A stretch of DNA of 64,000 bases from Pomphorhynchus laevis (lineage: Eukaryota > Acanthocephala > Palaeacanthocephala > Echinorhynchida > Pomphorhynchidae), in assembly GCA_012934845.2 (NCBI GenBank), contig WNNJ02001487.1:1-64000 (forward strand). The letters run 5' to 3'. The notes under the pieces are model-generated. The model was not told where the DNA came from and did no database searches. It saw only the letters and a program-made list of their open reading frames with translations. Shown here one piece after another: positions 7,118-17,149 of the stretch (positions within the stretch are counted from its first letter, which is position 1; the number at the start of each line of letters is the position of its first letter). Position numbers and translations under genes: made by a program.

Positions 7118-9952
7118 TCAATGACGAAGATCATTAATCTCTTGAAGTGACATAAGGCTGAGTTGAGGGCAGGCTAGAGCATGGAGCAATGCATCACAGG
7201 AAGAAGCACAGAAGCGGCATATACAAGAAGAATCACGGCGATGACAAGCGAGAAGTCGGCGACAGTAGTTATCATGAAAACCATGAATAGATAACCTCCA
7301 TATCAATGGGCGTTTCACATTTAACGGTGATCTCCAACTGTTTTGCAGGTACACAGGAGAATTGGCTAAATCATGATCCACGTTTAAGAATTTAGTCTCA
7401 AGAGCTACCAAATGTTGGAGATAACTAGACGTTTGAACACATCTAAGACTACTACATAATCGGACACTAAGCGGCTTTATTTTTGCCAAGTATGTGATCG
7501 CTGTCGTACTACATTTATTGGATACTCCAACTATATGTTTCAAAAATCGGGCCTGACACCTATCAATCTGTCTAAAATTTAACTCAGTGAGGTCCTCCCA
7601 GAATGTTGCCAACCCATACTGAATAATTGGTAGAAGCATTAACTCGAAATATCTCAACGCTCCTTCAAACGACAGCTTCCTTAGTTGAGGATATGAAGCC
7701 GTTTTAATTGCAATCTTAGAAGATTTAGCCTCAAGGTGCGCGGTAAAAGACCATCTAGACGTTAATAGAACGCCAAGATACTTATAATTAGTACAGAACT
7801 CTAGTGTCTGAGACTTTATAAAAAGCGAGTCATGCTTGGATAAACGACCACCACCGCGGAACTTCACTACCTTTGATTTTGAAATGTTGATGTCTAGTTC
7901 ATTCCGACTACAAAATACAGTCAAGCCATCGAGTGCCTTTTGAGCCGTGCCTAGGTTTCTTGTCAGGATCACAAGATCGTCAGCATATAGCGCCAACTCA
8001 ACTTCGTTTGCAAAAGACCGTATAACCGGTGGTAAATCAATAACGAAGATTGAAAATAATAGAGGACTGATTGGGTCCCCCTGCAATACGCCATGATTAA
8101 CTGTGAAGAAGTCAGAGTATGCTAAATCATCGAATACCTTGACACGGTTAGGTAATAGAATCTGATATAGTAGGCGAAGAAAGCGCCCACGAAGATTACA
8201 ATTATTATGCAGCTTAGAAAGTAGGATATTTCGATTGACTGAGTCAAATGCTCTACGAAAATCAATAAAGATGGCATATAATGAATTTTTATTAGAAATA
8301 CAGTTGACTACAGAAGAACGCACTAGACTGATAGCATCACAAGTCGAGCGACCTTGCCGAAATCCAAATTGTTCTTCAGGCAATAACGAAGAACAGTGCT
8401 TAGCTAGTCGAGAAGTTAATACAAACGACAATAATTTATAAACGTGGTTTAAAAGGAAAATTCCGCGATAAGAGTCTGGAGATTCCAAAGGACCGGTGCC
8501 CTTATATAGAACTTTCACTATCCCCTCTTTCCAAGAGAATGGCAAACAGGATCCATAGAGTAGAGAATTGAACATAAAGGTCCAATAGCTGCCAAATATG
8601 TGGAATGTAGCTCGGAGTTGCTCCACGCAGAGATTATCCGGACCACTAGCTTTCTTCACATGCATCCGCGCAAGGCATCCTTCAATTTCATCAATGGAAA
8701 AGGGTGTATCAATCAAACCAGAGGAACCGTCAAAATCAAAATTATTAGCTGGCAATGACAACGATAGATCATCGAGATGGAGGAAAGAGCGAAAGTGATC
8801 AACCCACTTGGAAAGCGGAACTAAAGACATGATTTTATTATGATGTTTAGAATGGACTTTCCATGGAAAGCTCTCTGCCAAACTTAATCGATGACACTCT
8901 TCTGCGTACAAACGATCTCGGTGAAAAGTCTGCAACATTTTGGTATAAACCCGTCGAAGGACAATATAAGCCTCCTTTGTAGAATGCCCACTACTACAAT
9001 CGCGAGACATTCTAAGCAGTGTTCGCTGCATTTCTTGCAGGATAGGCCACTTGCGATAATTAAAAGGACGACTCGTGAAGCGCCGACTGGAAGACGAACC
9101 ACAACTCTGAACTATTGCCGCAGTCAAAAGATCAGCACTCACATGATGTTGACCAGTTGACATAAGAGAATAAGCTTTAAGAACCACTTGGATATTTAAA
9201 GACTCGGGATTCACAATACGAGAGTGACACAATCTAGTTGGAGATTCTAATATCTGAGAATGAAAATTGACTATACAGTTTACCGGCTTATGCTTGCGTA
9301 TCAAAGACCATTCAGAGGCAAGCATGGTATTCATCTTCGTTACCTCGCAATTAGAAAAGGCAAAATCTAATAAACTTCTCGACCGATAACACTCATAAGA
9401 CCATTTCTCAGCGGGGATACAAAGTTTTAAGTTCATAGATGCAAAGTAACTAATAAGCTGTTGAAGTTTTGGTCTATATGGAATTGAATATTTTGCATTA
9501 AAATCACCACCAACAAAAACTCTCGAATTAGATGGCAAATTAGAACAAAGCTGTGAAATTTCATCAATAATGTCAGCCGCAGAGAAGTCGGGATTAAAAT
9601 AAACCGCAATGATAACCAGATAAGGAGTTACAAGACAAATGCAATTATCTGAGACAGAGTGAGACCAAGTTGAAGGCAAACACTTTATTGCTAGTATAAC
9701 ACCACCAAATGGACGACCTCTACCGTGTGAGCGGGCAGGTAGGTCAAAGGTATAGAACCCTTGTAGAGAAAGATGATTCAGACTAAAAGTCTCATTGAAA
9801 ATTACCGCATCAAAACGCTGAATCCACGAGGCCAAACCCAGATTAAGCAGAGATGATAAGCCTTCAACATTAAATAAAAGAATGCTAACCTTCGAGAAAT
9901 CAAAATTAGTAACTATTGAGGAAGCAGAAAAAGGGAAAGGCTCTTCACATAG
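7118..9952 (-). CDS. Element B ORF2: APE endonuclease, reverse transcriptase, C-terminal zinc knuckle
   Basis: 944 sense codons follow the ORF1 UGA in the same frame. Endonuclease: LLFNVEG (about residue 25), FNETF, GRGRPFGGVI, VGGDFNA (about 150), SLLDFAFSN. RT: KASGPDNLCVEQL, DSYRGIFLLNHVYK, PEEQFGFRQGRST, IFIDFRRAFDSVNR (motif A), GVLQGDPISPLLF (motif B), LYADDLVIL (motif C), YKYLGVLLTSRW. The C-terminus has CICRFCASSCDALLHALAC, a CCHC-like knuckle common at LINE ORF2 ends. There is no RNase H domain. The first in-frame ATG lies near residue 170, after the GDFNA nuclease motif, so an AUG-initiated product would be nuclease-dead. The stop is TGA at the 3' end. Confidence 0.92.
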   Translation of the reverse strand, partial: LCEEPFPFSASSIVTNFDFSKVSILLFNVEGLSSLLNLGLASWIQRFDAVIFNETFSLNHLSLQGFYTFDLPARSHGRGRPFGGVILAIKCLPSTWSHSVSDNCICLVTPYLVIIAVYFNPDFSAADIIDEISQLCSNLPSNSRVFVGGDFNAKYSIPYRPKLQQLISYFASMNLKLCIPAEKWSYECYRSRSLLDFAFSNCEVTKMNTMLASEWSLIRKHKPVNCIVNFHSQILESPTRLCHSRIVNPESLNIQVVLKAYSLMSTGQHHVSADLLTAAIVQSCGSSSSRRFTSRPFNYRKWPILQEMQRTLLRMSRDCSSGHSTKEAYIVLRRVYTKMLQTFHRDRLYAEECHRLSLAESFPWKVHSKHHNKIMSLVPLSKWVDHFRSFLHLDDLSLSLPANNFDFDGSSGLIDTPFSIDEIEGCLARMHVKKASGPDNLCVEQLRATFHIFGSYWTFMFNSLLYGSCLPFSWKEGIVKVLYKGTGPLESPDSYRGIFLLNHVYKLLSFVLTSRLAKHCSSLLPEEQFGFRQGRSTCDAISLVRSSVVNCISNKNSLYAIFIDFRRAFDSVNRNILLSKLHNNCNLRGRFLRLLYQILLPNRVKVFDDLAYSDFFTVNHGVLQGDPISPLLFSIFVIDLPPVIRSFANEVELALYADDLVILTRNLGTAQKALDGLTVFCSRNELDINISKSKVVKFRGGGRLSKHDSLFIKSQTLEFCTNYKYLGVLLTSRWSFTAHLEAKSSKIAIKTASYPQLRKLSFEGALRYFELMLLPIIQYGLATFWEDLTELNFRQIDRCQARFLKHIVGVSNKCSTTAITYLAKIKPLSVRLCSSLRCVQTSSYLQHLVALETKFLNVDHDLANSPVYLQNSWRSPLNVKRPLIWRLSIHGFHDNYCRRLLACHRRDSSCICRFCASSCDALLHALACPQLSLMSLQEINDLRH

Positions 9953-9955
9953 TCA
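9953..9955 (-). promoter_or_regulatory. In-frame UGA between ORF1 and ORF2 of element B (UGA-CUA context)
   Basis: The sequence reads TCG CCT ATA TGA CTA TGT GAA, and ORF2 continues in frame. UGA followed by CUA is the well-known efficient read-through context in animal and viral mRNAs. The eleven bases CCTATATGACT match element A. The overlapping AUG frame ends after three codons. Confidence 0.65.
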
Positions 9956-11014
9956 TATAGGCGAAGAAATTTCTATCCCAGACATAGTTTCCTCAGTACT
10001 AGTTGTAGTCTCACCCACTCTCAAAACACGAGTATTTCTTATGCGATATATGCCAGACGGATCAGCCAGGCGTTTCTTTTTAAGTTCGGCGCGCAACGCG
10101 TTTTGAATCTCACGTTCCGCCGGGGACAAATTTGGTTGAATGTATACTCTCTGGAAAAGAACTGACGATTTCAAACGGTGAGCTGATCGAATAATAGTAT
10201 CTACATAATGTCCATCTAGAGAAATTAAGAGCCACGGAGGCACATCACTCCGCTTCGCAGGAAGTCTGAAAAATGAGAATTTTTTGTCTGCTGGTAAAAC
10301 AAAACCAATCTCCCTGAATAAAGCCTGAATAGATTTTTGTTCATCCTCAGAAATTGGTAAATTTCTAATAATAACTGTATTTGAGCGTTTCGCCTGTGAT
10401 TCGCAAGCTTTAATGATATTAAGTGGACTATTATTTTGGATTGATGCCGAAGAAGCAGCAATTACTGACCGTGTAACTTCGCGTCGAACAACCTCTGCAA
10501 AGGAACGTTTTGAAATGTTTTCAATGTGTTGAGAAGAAGATTCTGGTATCGAAAGCTTAAGAGCTGCAAAATCAGACTCTAAGCTTTTAATCAACCCTTC
10601 CTGCTTTTTCAGTTCCTCCATAATATAAGAGATTTTAGAAGCTGCACATGTGCCGCACAAGAAGTCTTGCTGAAAGAACTCACGAGATATCCGAACGGGG
10701 ACCCTGATAACTGTGTAAAGACTACAATTTTCATTCGTACATTTTATTTCATGCGTGACAAAATCCGATATTATTGGATTGCAAGTATCAGATTGAAAGG
10801 GGGCAATCGACTGATAATTTGTGATGGGTATAGTTTCTACTGAGGATACTTGCTTTTGGGATGACCGCGATCCGTCATTGTGACACCTTCCCTTCTTTGA
10901 AGGCAAACACCCCAAACAAGGCCTGCCCCCATTGACACAACTACAACTTTTACATAAGGCGTTGTTTCCATTGCATGAACAGCAGCGTTCTGAATTCGTC
11001 ATTTGTGATGGCAA
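9953..11014 (-). CDS. Element B ORF1: zinc-binding, coiled-coil, RRM-like protein
   Basis: 353-codon ORF beginning MPSQMTNSERCCSCNG. N-terminal cysteine cluster (CCSCNG, CKSCSC, CLGCLP), second cysteine module (CTNENCSLYT then FLCGTC), a coiled coil around residues 140-170 (MEELKKQEGLIKSLESDF), and a C-terminal RRM-like domain (NTVIIRNLP, PWLLISLDG, RVYIQPNLS, LRAELKKKR). Family knowledge says such proteins bind element RNA and act as chaperones during integration. It ends at the UGA that leads in frame into ORF2. Confidence 0.87.
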   Translation of the reverse strand: MPSQMTNSERCCSCNGNNALCKSCSCVNGGRPCLGCLPSKKGRCHNDGSRSSQKQVSSVETIPITNYQSIAPFQSDTCNPIISDFVTHEIKCTNENCSLYTVIRVPVRISREFFQQDFLCGTCAASKISYIMEELKKQEGLIKSLESDFAALKLSIPESSSQHIENISKRSFAEVVRREVTRSVIAASSASIQNNSPLNIIKACESQAKRSNTVIIRNLPISEDEQKSIQALFREIGFVLPADKKFSFFRLPAKRSDVPPWLLISLDGHYVDTIIRSAHRLKSSVLFQRVYIQPNLSPAEREIQNALRAELKKKRLADPSGIYRIRNTRVLRVGETTTSTEETMSGIEISSPI

Positions 11015-11099
11015 AAGCGCAATGATACACTTGATATACTTGATGTTATTGTAGTTACGTTAATAAATCTTGATTTGATTGTAGGTTGAACGCGCAATT

Positions 11100-11210
11100 T
11101 AGTCTGTAAGTCGTTGGTCTGCAAGTCGTTAGTCTGCAAGTCGTTAGTCTGCAAGTCGTTAGTCTGCAAGTCGTTAGTTGTAAGTCGTTAGTTGTAATTT
11201 GCTAGAACAG
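11100..11210. repeat. Short tandem repeats in the 5' UTR of element B
   Basis: About five to six units of roughly 15 bases (GTCTGCAAGTCGTTA and shorter TAGTTGTAAGTCGT variants) lie upstream of ORF1. The same units recur at 17023-17100, marking another 5' end of this family. They probably lie in the element's promoter region, by analogy with monomer arrays of other LINEs. Confidence 0.85.
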
Positions 11211-11224
11211 TTATAAATTTTCTT

Positions 11225-12440
11225 CAATAATAATAATAATAATGCAGAGGTTTATTATCCCATTTAAGCCTCTCGGCATAGGGCAAAATAAATAAATAAA
11301 TCAAAATCAAAGTACAAAAGTTGTTCTGTATCCAATGAGAAATCTGGACATGATGACTGCCTTGCATGGGTGTGTAGAAACTGCATATAAACATTTACGA
11401 AATTACAAAAGCCCTTGATCAATCTGTTTCAATGGCATAGATGACAAAAACGAGCAGTTGAAAACATGTAGCAACTCAGAGCACTGTTGCGAGCAAAATC
11501 GGCAAAAGCAATTCGAGCAGCGAGAATGAAAAGGAAGCCGAATTGAGCAAAATTTACTGTGGTATCCGTCTAAGGACAAACGCCAAATAAGCGGCCGCTT
11601 AATATAATTAGGGTTCCTCCAAGCCGATTGCGTGTAAGCGGGAGAACTGTATATATCGGGATCTAATTTCGCAACCTTGGAATTGAAGAGATGTATGCTC
11701 GTTAAATAGCTATCAGTTTCATCTAAATTAAACATTCTTCGTAATTTTATTGAGAGTGGGAAAGATCTACTGAGAACAGCAACGGCTGTTGACGAAGACT
11801 TCGGAGAAACACCAACAATTCGCTTTAGAAAACGCCAGAAACACTTATCAATCATTTGAAAGTCGGTCGTTGTTAAATCCGACCAGAAACATCGAAGCCC
11901 GTAACTCAATATTGGAAGAAGCATTACGTCAAAATACCTAATCGCTCCATCATACGAAAGCGAACCAAGTCTGGAAGCTGCGTAAGCTGAAGTTATCACT
12001 CTCGATGACTGTTTCAGTAGATGAGCTCTAAAGGACCATCGTGAAGTGAGCAAAAAAACCGAGATATTTGTAGCTAGTAACAAACTCTAAAGGAATATTC
12101 CCGATAAACAGAACATCATCTCGACAACGTGGACCACCCTTCCTAAATTTCACAATCTTGGTTTTCGCGATATTAATCGTTAGTCTATTAGAATCACAAT
12201 ACTTCACAAGTGCTGAGATGGCCGATTGAGCCGCGTTCTTATTGAGAGTAATTAAGGCGAGATCGTCAGCATACAATATAGACCACACATCAGGCACGGC
12301 AGAACGAATATAATCTGGTAGGTCCATCATGAAAAATGCAAATAAAAGTGGGCTCAGTGGGTCACCTTGCTGGACCCCGCGACTAGCAATGAGCGATTCT
12401 GAATAATTTACCCCGTCGAATATTCGTAAAGAACTGGGAC
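11225..12440 (-). mobile_element. LINE element C, 5'-truncated relative of element B
   Basis: Minus-strand 3' part of an A/B-like LINE. It starts inside RT just before RGVQQGDPLSPLLF (about 12395), continues with LYADDLALI and the thumb, and ends with a C-terminal knuckle (CFCRFCSQQC) and stop near 11403. The 3' UTR has TTTGCCC, the GCC-GAGA-GGC hairpin (11268-11277) and a (TTA)n tail at about 11225-11243. The 5' edge at about 12440 is flanked by (ATT)n and a repeated AAAGAACTGGGACG. It is a typical dead-on-arrival copy. Confidence 0.82.
11403..12430 (-). pseudogene. Element C partial reverse transcriptase ORF with one frameshift
   Basis: Two overlapping open stretches (12330-12028 and 12083-11403) join at YKYLG / FLLTSRW. 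The shift sits in a run of seven T on the minus strand near 12060; one T fewer would restore the frame, so a sequencing or homopolymer slip is as likely as real decay. The rest of the RT end is well kept: MMDLP, LYADDLALI, KIVKFRKGGPR, then the C-terminal CFCRFC knuckle. The N-terminal half of ORF2 is missing by truncation. Confidence 0.78.
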
Positions 12441-12539
12441 GTAGAACTCAATATTATTATTATTATTAAAGAACTGGGACGCCCAACAATATTATTATTA
12501 TTACGCATTTGCCACAAATTACAAATACAAAATTACAAA

Positions 12540-12625
12540 TTTAAATAAATAATAAAGATTTTCTTACTAAAAAATACAACAATAAATACATAAAGGTCAA
12601 AAAGAGATTATAGTTAGTTAATTCA
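12540..12625 (-). repeat. Short 3' end fragment resembling the Jockey/I-like LINE tail
   Basis: AATAAAGATTTTCTTACTA followed by an A-rich stretch with GTCAAAAA matches the 3' terminus of the LINE at 19745-23690 (AATAAGATTTTCTTACTAGT near 19765). Less than 100 bases are recognisable. It may be a heavily truncated insertion between element C and the CR1-like copy, or chance similarity of AT-rich tails. Confidence 0.4.
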
Positions 12626-12755
12626 GTCAGAGATAAGATAACTTTATACTTCTGTTATATCAAATTTATTTAAAGTGGCAAATGCGTACAAGCTGCACGC
12701 TTACAAGTCCACTAACAAAAAGGAAAATTCAATCAGATAAATTATTTAAATGGGA

Positions 12756-15600
12756 TCAGATTTGGCGTTTGAAGCACGCCATTGAAGTTGATTGGCGTAT
12801 ATGAATGGGCAGATGATTCCACGAGAGATGAGCATCCACAACGAAGGAGCGGAAGCCAAAAGAGGTAGAGTGGTTTGGGACATGTAAAAGAAGGGAATTA
12901 CGAGAACGCAGAGCATAGTACACAGAACGAGAATTGTCGAGAAAAGGAAGGTTGAGAAATGAAGGGATATGAAAAGTTACAAGGCGGAAAGCAACGAGAA
13001 GACGAATTTGAACACGACAATAAATTGTAGGCAAATCGAGAGAAGCAAAATGGTAGTATGTATGATCAAAACGACGAAGACGGAGGAGAATTCGGACGGA
13101 TGCGTTGACGATGCGTTGTAGGGGAAGAAGAGTAAATTTAGGTGAGTTGGAAAATAGACTAAGACAATAATCGAGTCTAGTAAAAAGTAGAGAAGATATG
13201 AGTCGTACAAGAAGGAAAATCGATCAATCTACAACTTGACGGAGGTTGCGGAGTATCAAGGTATATGAGCGTACTTTATCTCTAATGAAAGGTTTAAATG
13301 AAAGTCGGTTGTCAAAATGGAAGCCTAGAAAACGAGATTATCAGCGATAGGAAGAATTGTGGAATTTAATGATACGGAGGGAAGTTCTAAGCCGAGGCGT
13401 CAAAATAGGATACACATAATTTTGGATTTATCAGGATTCAGCGAAAGGCGAAGGGAAGAAAGATGATTGGAAATTGAGACAAGACAGTCGGATGCAGAAA
13501 CACTAAGATCGTGAATACGATAAACAGGTGCATGACATAGATGAGAATATTATAAGCATATTGCATAACATGGAAGTTAAATTTATGAGAAATCAAAGAC
13601 AAGTCACCGAGAAGAAGAGATAAAAGCATAGGGCCTAATACGGAGCATTGTGGAACACCGGACGAAATGGACGAAGTATGGGAGAGAGAAGAGTTAGAAT
13701 AGACGCGAAATGTTCGGTTTGATAGATATAAAGAAACCATGATACAGTTGGTAAAGAGAAGCCATAATCATGACGAAGACGATGGATAAGAATCGAGTGA
13801 TCGACGATGTCAAAAGCAGACGATAGATCAAGCGAAACTATGACACTACATAATTTATGATCGCGCGATATTAGTAAGTCGTTATAAACGTTAAGACATG
13901 CAATTTCAGTAGAGTGATTAGAGCGAAAAGCGGCTTGGAGGGGAGGAAATAAGTTGGAGGAAAATAGATATTTAAACTTGCTTAAGAACAAGACGCTCAA
14001 GGAGTTTAGAGATGGTTGAGAGAAGTGAGATAGGACGGTACGAAGATGATAGTGAGAAGTCGAGAGATTGCTTTTTGATGAGATGATGCACAGTGGCGCA
14101 TTTCCAAATGGAAGGAAATGTACGGCTACGGATGGACGAGTTGAACAATGTGGTTAGGAAGGGTGATATAGAGGAGCAGATATTTTTAAGCAAGTGAGTG
14201 GGAATTGGGTCAGAAGGAGAGGTTTTATTAGGTAATGACAGCAGAACCGAAGAAACTTCATCAGACGAAACGGGAAGAAGGTGGAATAGTTCTGGGAGGG
14301 AAGTATTTAAAGAGAAGAGTGGGTACAAGGGGGCTACGGGTAGTAGGGAAAGTAAATTAGATAGCTTAGTTTGTAGATAAGAAGAAAATTCATCAGGATT
14401 TATATTACAAGGGGTAGATGATCGTGAAAGAATTGAGTTTAAGATTTTCCAATGAGATTTAGAGTTGGAAGATGACTCGAGTTGATTTCGCCAAAAGAGA
14501 GTACGTTTAGTACGTATAAGAATGAGATGTGAACGGCGTAGAGAAAAGTAGGAATCACGGAGATTTAGAGAGAGTGAGTTGGGAGAAAGTTTAAGAAACC
14601 GATTATACATACGAAAAGAGTGAGGAGTCAACGTTTAGTAAGACTACAGTCAGAATCGAACCAGGAAGCATGGCGCAAAGCTGAGAACGTCAAAGTCGAC
14701 TTGGCAGAAAGTTATTGAGGATCGACGTAAGTTCAGAATCAAACAGAATGCAGAGATCATCGGGAAAGATAGTTGAGTAGAAGTGAAAATATTGAAGAAT
14801 TGAGTAAGGCTGTGCAGAGAATAGGGATATCGAGAAGTTTCCAGGGTCCGCCTTTACCATGATCCTGGTGTGGATAATGGTAAAGGCGGAGAAGTAGGAT
14901 GGGGACGAGTAAGAGTAAGAGTGACAAGGAAACGATCGGACAAACCAGTATCAGTAAATGACAAGAAGGTATAGTCATTGAAGCAGTTAGGAACAGCAAT
15001 GATGTCGAGAGCACCGCCGAGAATTTGAGTTAGGCTTGTTGAAAGTAATTTATAGTTAAAATCAGAAAAAAGATTAGTTAAAGTGATAGAGTCAGAGTCA
15101 TCCGGGCGATCAAGACGAATGTTAAAGTCACCGAGAACAAAAGAAGGAGTATAAGACAAGGAACAGTGAGACATAAGATCTGCAAGGTCGTTAAAGAAGA
15201 TACGTGAGGGGGCAACTGAACCTGGACGGTATACAATCACAAGTTCCAGAGGGAAAGGAGTTGATAATCTGCATATGAGTAATTCGAACGAGGTGTAACG
15301 GATGTTAACGTTAATTTTACGTAGAGACATTGGGTGACGAGCAATGGCAACTATACCGCCATGGTTAAAATTAGTAGATGTATGAGAGGCAATTGGACGA
15401 GCTGATTCAACTAAAGAACAACCAGAGCGACATAGACGACGAATAGCAAGATCGTCGGAGTCAGAGTGCCAGGATTCAGTAATGCAGAGAATATCGATAG
15501 ATAATTGATCGAAGATATCGAGGAGCATATCATCTTTATGAAGAATGGAGCGAGTGTTGAATAGACTAAGACGAAAAGTATGTTTAGGAGCGAGATTGAC
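12756..15600 (-). pseudogene. CR1-like ORF2 of copy D (endonuclease, RT), frameshifted
   Basis: Open pieces at 15528-14854 (endonuclease), 14631-13972 and 14000-13635 (fingers and palm), 13740-13438 (RT motif B onward) and 13034-12756 (C-terminal domain) are in different frames, so at least four shifts have accumulated. The endonuclease keeps ITESWHSDSD and GDFNIRLDRPDD. Motif A is SLDLSSAFDIVDH. The YADD position reads YAYN, so the copy could not be catalytic. Confidence 0.75.
14847..14890. repeat. Perfect 14-base inverted repeat (hairpin) inside copy D
   Basis: TCCGCCTTTACCAT (14847-14860) and ATGGTAAAGGCGGA (14877-14890) pair perfectly around a 16-base loop. It lies where the endonuclease ORF ends. 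It may be an inverted micro-duplication rather than a functional site. Confidence 0.85.
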
Positions 15601-16191
15601 TAGGGAAGAAGACAGGGGGAAAGATTAGACGCCATCGAATTTTTGGGCTTGTGTGTACAAAGTGAAAATTTTCGTTGATTTGACGTATAGATAAGGATGA
15701 CTCGCCGTTTGTTTTATGTCGATGTTTCTCAATGCGTGCTAAATTGAGCTGGGCAATATCAGAAGGGGAGCGGTCAGGAAAGATACGACAAGTAGTCGAA
15801 GTGGTAAAAGTTTAAAACGTTGGGAGAGTACTAAGGATGTATGTGAAGTACGTCGAAAAACGATTTTTAGGAGTGGAGGACTGAGATGATTGGATTTTGT
15901 GGATTTGTTTAAGCGGATAAAAGATACATGAGCGATATTATTGAAAAGGGATAGATTATCATCTGGAAGAAATTGTTAAGAGAATAGACCTGAAAGCAGA
16001 TACATCATCATCGAGGCGACATTGTGTAGAAGCATATTCGGGAAGCTTTAAGTTAGATATGGTAATGCATCGATCGCGCGATGGAAAATGATTACGTGGA
16101 TGTGGTGGACGGACAGACCTGGTGGGAGTAGAGGCAGAAGAGCAGATAAACGTAGGAATGACAGGGGTGCTAAGTTAATATTTAAGATAGT

Positions 16192-16395
16192 TTGGAGCAT
16201 GTGTGACAGGAGTGGGGTGTTGAATTGGTTCATCAGAGATGTTACTTGAGATTATTTTAACGGAAGGATGTAAATTATTGAGAGGTGATACGATTGGAGC
16301 ATGTGTGACAGGAGTGGATTGTTGAATCGGTTAAACGGATATGTTACTGGAGATGATTTTGACGGAGAAATGTAAATTATTGAGAAGTGATACGG
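16192..16395. repeat. 102-base tandem repeat, two copies, in the ORF1 region of copy D
   Basis: TTGGAGCATGTGTGACAGG at 16192 recurs at 16294, and the following about 100 bases (through TAAATTATTGAGA.GTGATACG) are about 80 percent identical. It is an internal tandem duplication in a decayed LINE ORF1 region. Confidence 0.8.
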
Positions 16396-16689
16396 TGGAG
16401 GTAGAGTAAGGATTATGTGAAGAGAAGAAAGAGGTATGAGATGTATTTAGATGTAAGGATGCATAGGAAAAATGAGGTACGAGATGAATGCCTTTACTGT
16501 TTGCATTGTTAGGAAGATGAAGTTTAAGGGAAGTATTACCCTTAGTTAAAGGTGGAGTGTGTGAGAGAAGTTTTAAGAACGGGATTCATAGATGGCGAAG
16601 GAGTTAGTAAGCAAACGGATGACGACGATAGCTTGGAATATATTTTGTTGTTTGTTAATGGTCCATGTATAACAGCGGTCTGAGTCAAC

Positions 16690-17110
16690 TGAGAGACATA
16701 ATTAAGTTCATTTATTTATCACAACTCTGTTTCGTTAGCCTCCAGAACGTCTCCACCGTTTGAGTGATCTTGATTTATTAGCTTACCTACGAGGGCAGCA
16801 CAACAGAATTCGCAGATGAAATTTCGTCCTGAAACGTTGTCCTCGTCAGTGTTAGGAATGGCAACGTGAGTCCAAACATTGCAGTTCTAGTGGTCGCATC
16901 CAATTTGCTTTTCGATTTAAGTTTCCTTGACGGACTTGAGTTGCTGTCCGACATTGTTAGTTAGCTTTCTCTTTGCCATAATACGATGTCAATTAGTTAG
17001 TTATAATCAAGAATGTTTAAACTCCGTTAGTCTGCAAGTCGTTAGTTGTAAGTAGTTCGCGTTAGTTGTAAGTAGTCGTTAGTTGTAAGTAGCGAGCGTA
17101 ACTGACAGGA
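16690..17110 (-). mobile_element. LINE 5' end fragment with a cysteine-rich ORF1 start
   Basis: On the minus strand, an ATG (MSDSNSSPSRKLKSK) is followed, after a frame change, by a stretch with C..H/C and C..C pairs (NCNVWTHVAIP, then FICEFCCAALV), resembling the zinc-binding module of LINE ORF1 proteins. Upstream, 17023-17100 holds the TAGTCTGCAAGTCGTTAGT and TAGTTGTAAGTAG repeats also seen in the 5' UTR of element B. So this is a broken 5' end of a LINE, possibly of copy D or of a separate element. Confidence 0.5.
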
Positions 17111-17149
17111 AAAATTGTAAGTAGTTTTAATCATGAATTTTTTAACCAG

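Larger units (their letters stand above)
6931..11215 (-). mobile_element. LINE element B (APE-type, two ORFs, looks whole)
   Basis: Minus-strand element with 5' UTR of short tandem repeats (about 11100-11210), ORF1 (11014-9953), in-frame UGA, ORF2 (9952-7118) and a duplicated 3' hairpin region. Its 5' end abuts the (TTA)n tail of truncated element C. Both ORFs are open throughout, so the copy could be recent or active. Architecture matches element A, but protein similarity between the two is only moderate, so they are separate families. Confidence 0.88.
12655..16640 (-). mobile_element. CR1-like LINE copy D, decayed, nearly full length
   Basis: Minus-strand CR1-group LINE. Endonuclease at about 15600-14850 (TESWHSDSDDLAIRRL, GDFNIRLDRPDDSD), RT from 14631 to 13430 (TSPSDPIPTHLL, SYRPISLLSTISKLLERL, RSNHSTEIACLNV, SLDLSSAFDIVDHS, GVPQCSVLGPMLLS), C-terminal part 13110-12760 (RRFDHTYYHF, LDLPTIYCRVQIRLL) and a 3' hairpin plus ATTTGCCAC at about 12675-12700. 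Upstream, 15640-16640 is repetitive, proline/serine-like decayed sequence with scattered short ORFs, probably the ORF1 region. Several frame changes split the coding part; the catalytic box is changed (YAYN in place of YADD). Same group as the copies at 29164, 34415 and 62211. Confidence 0.78.
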
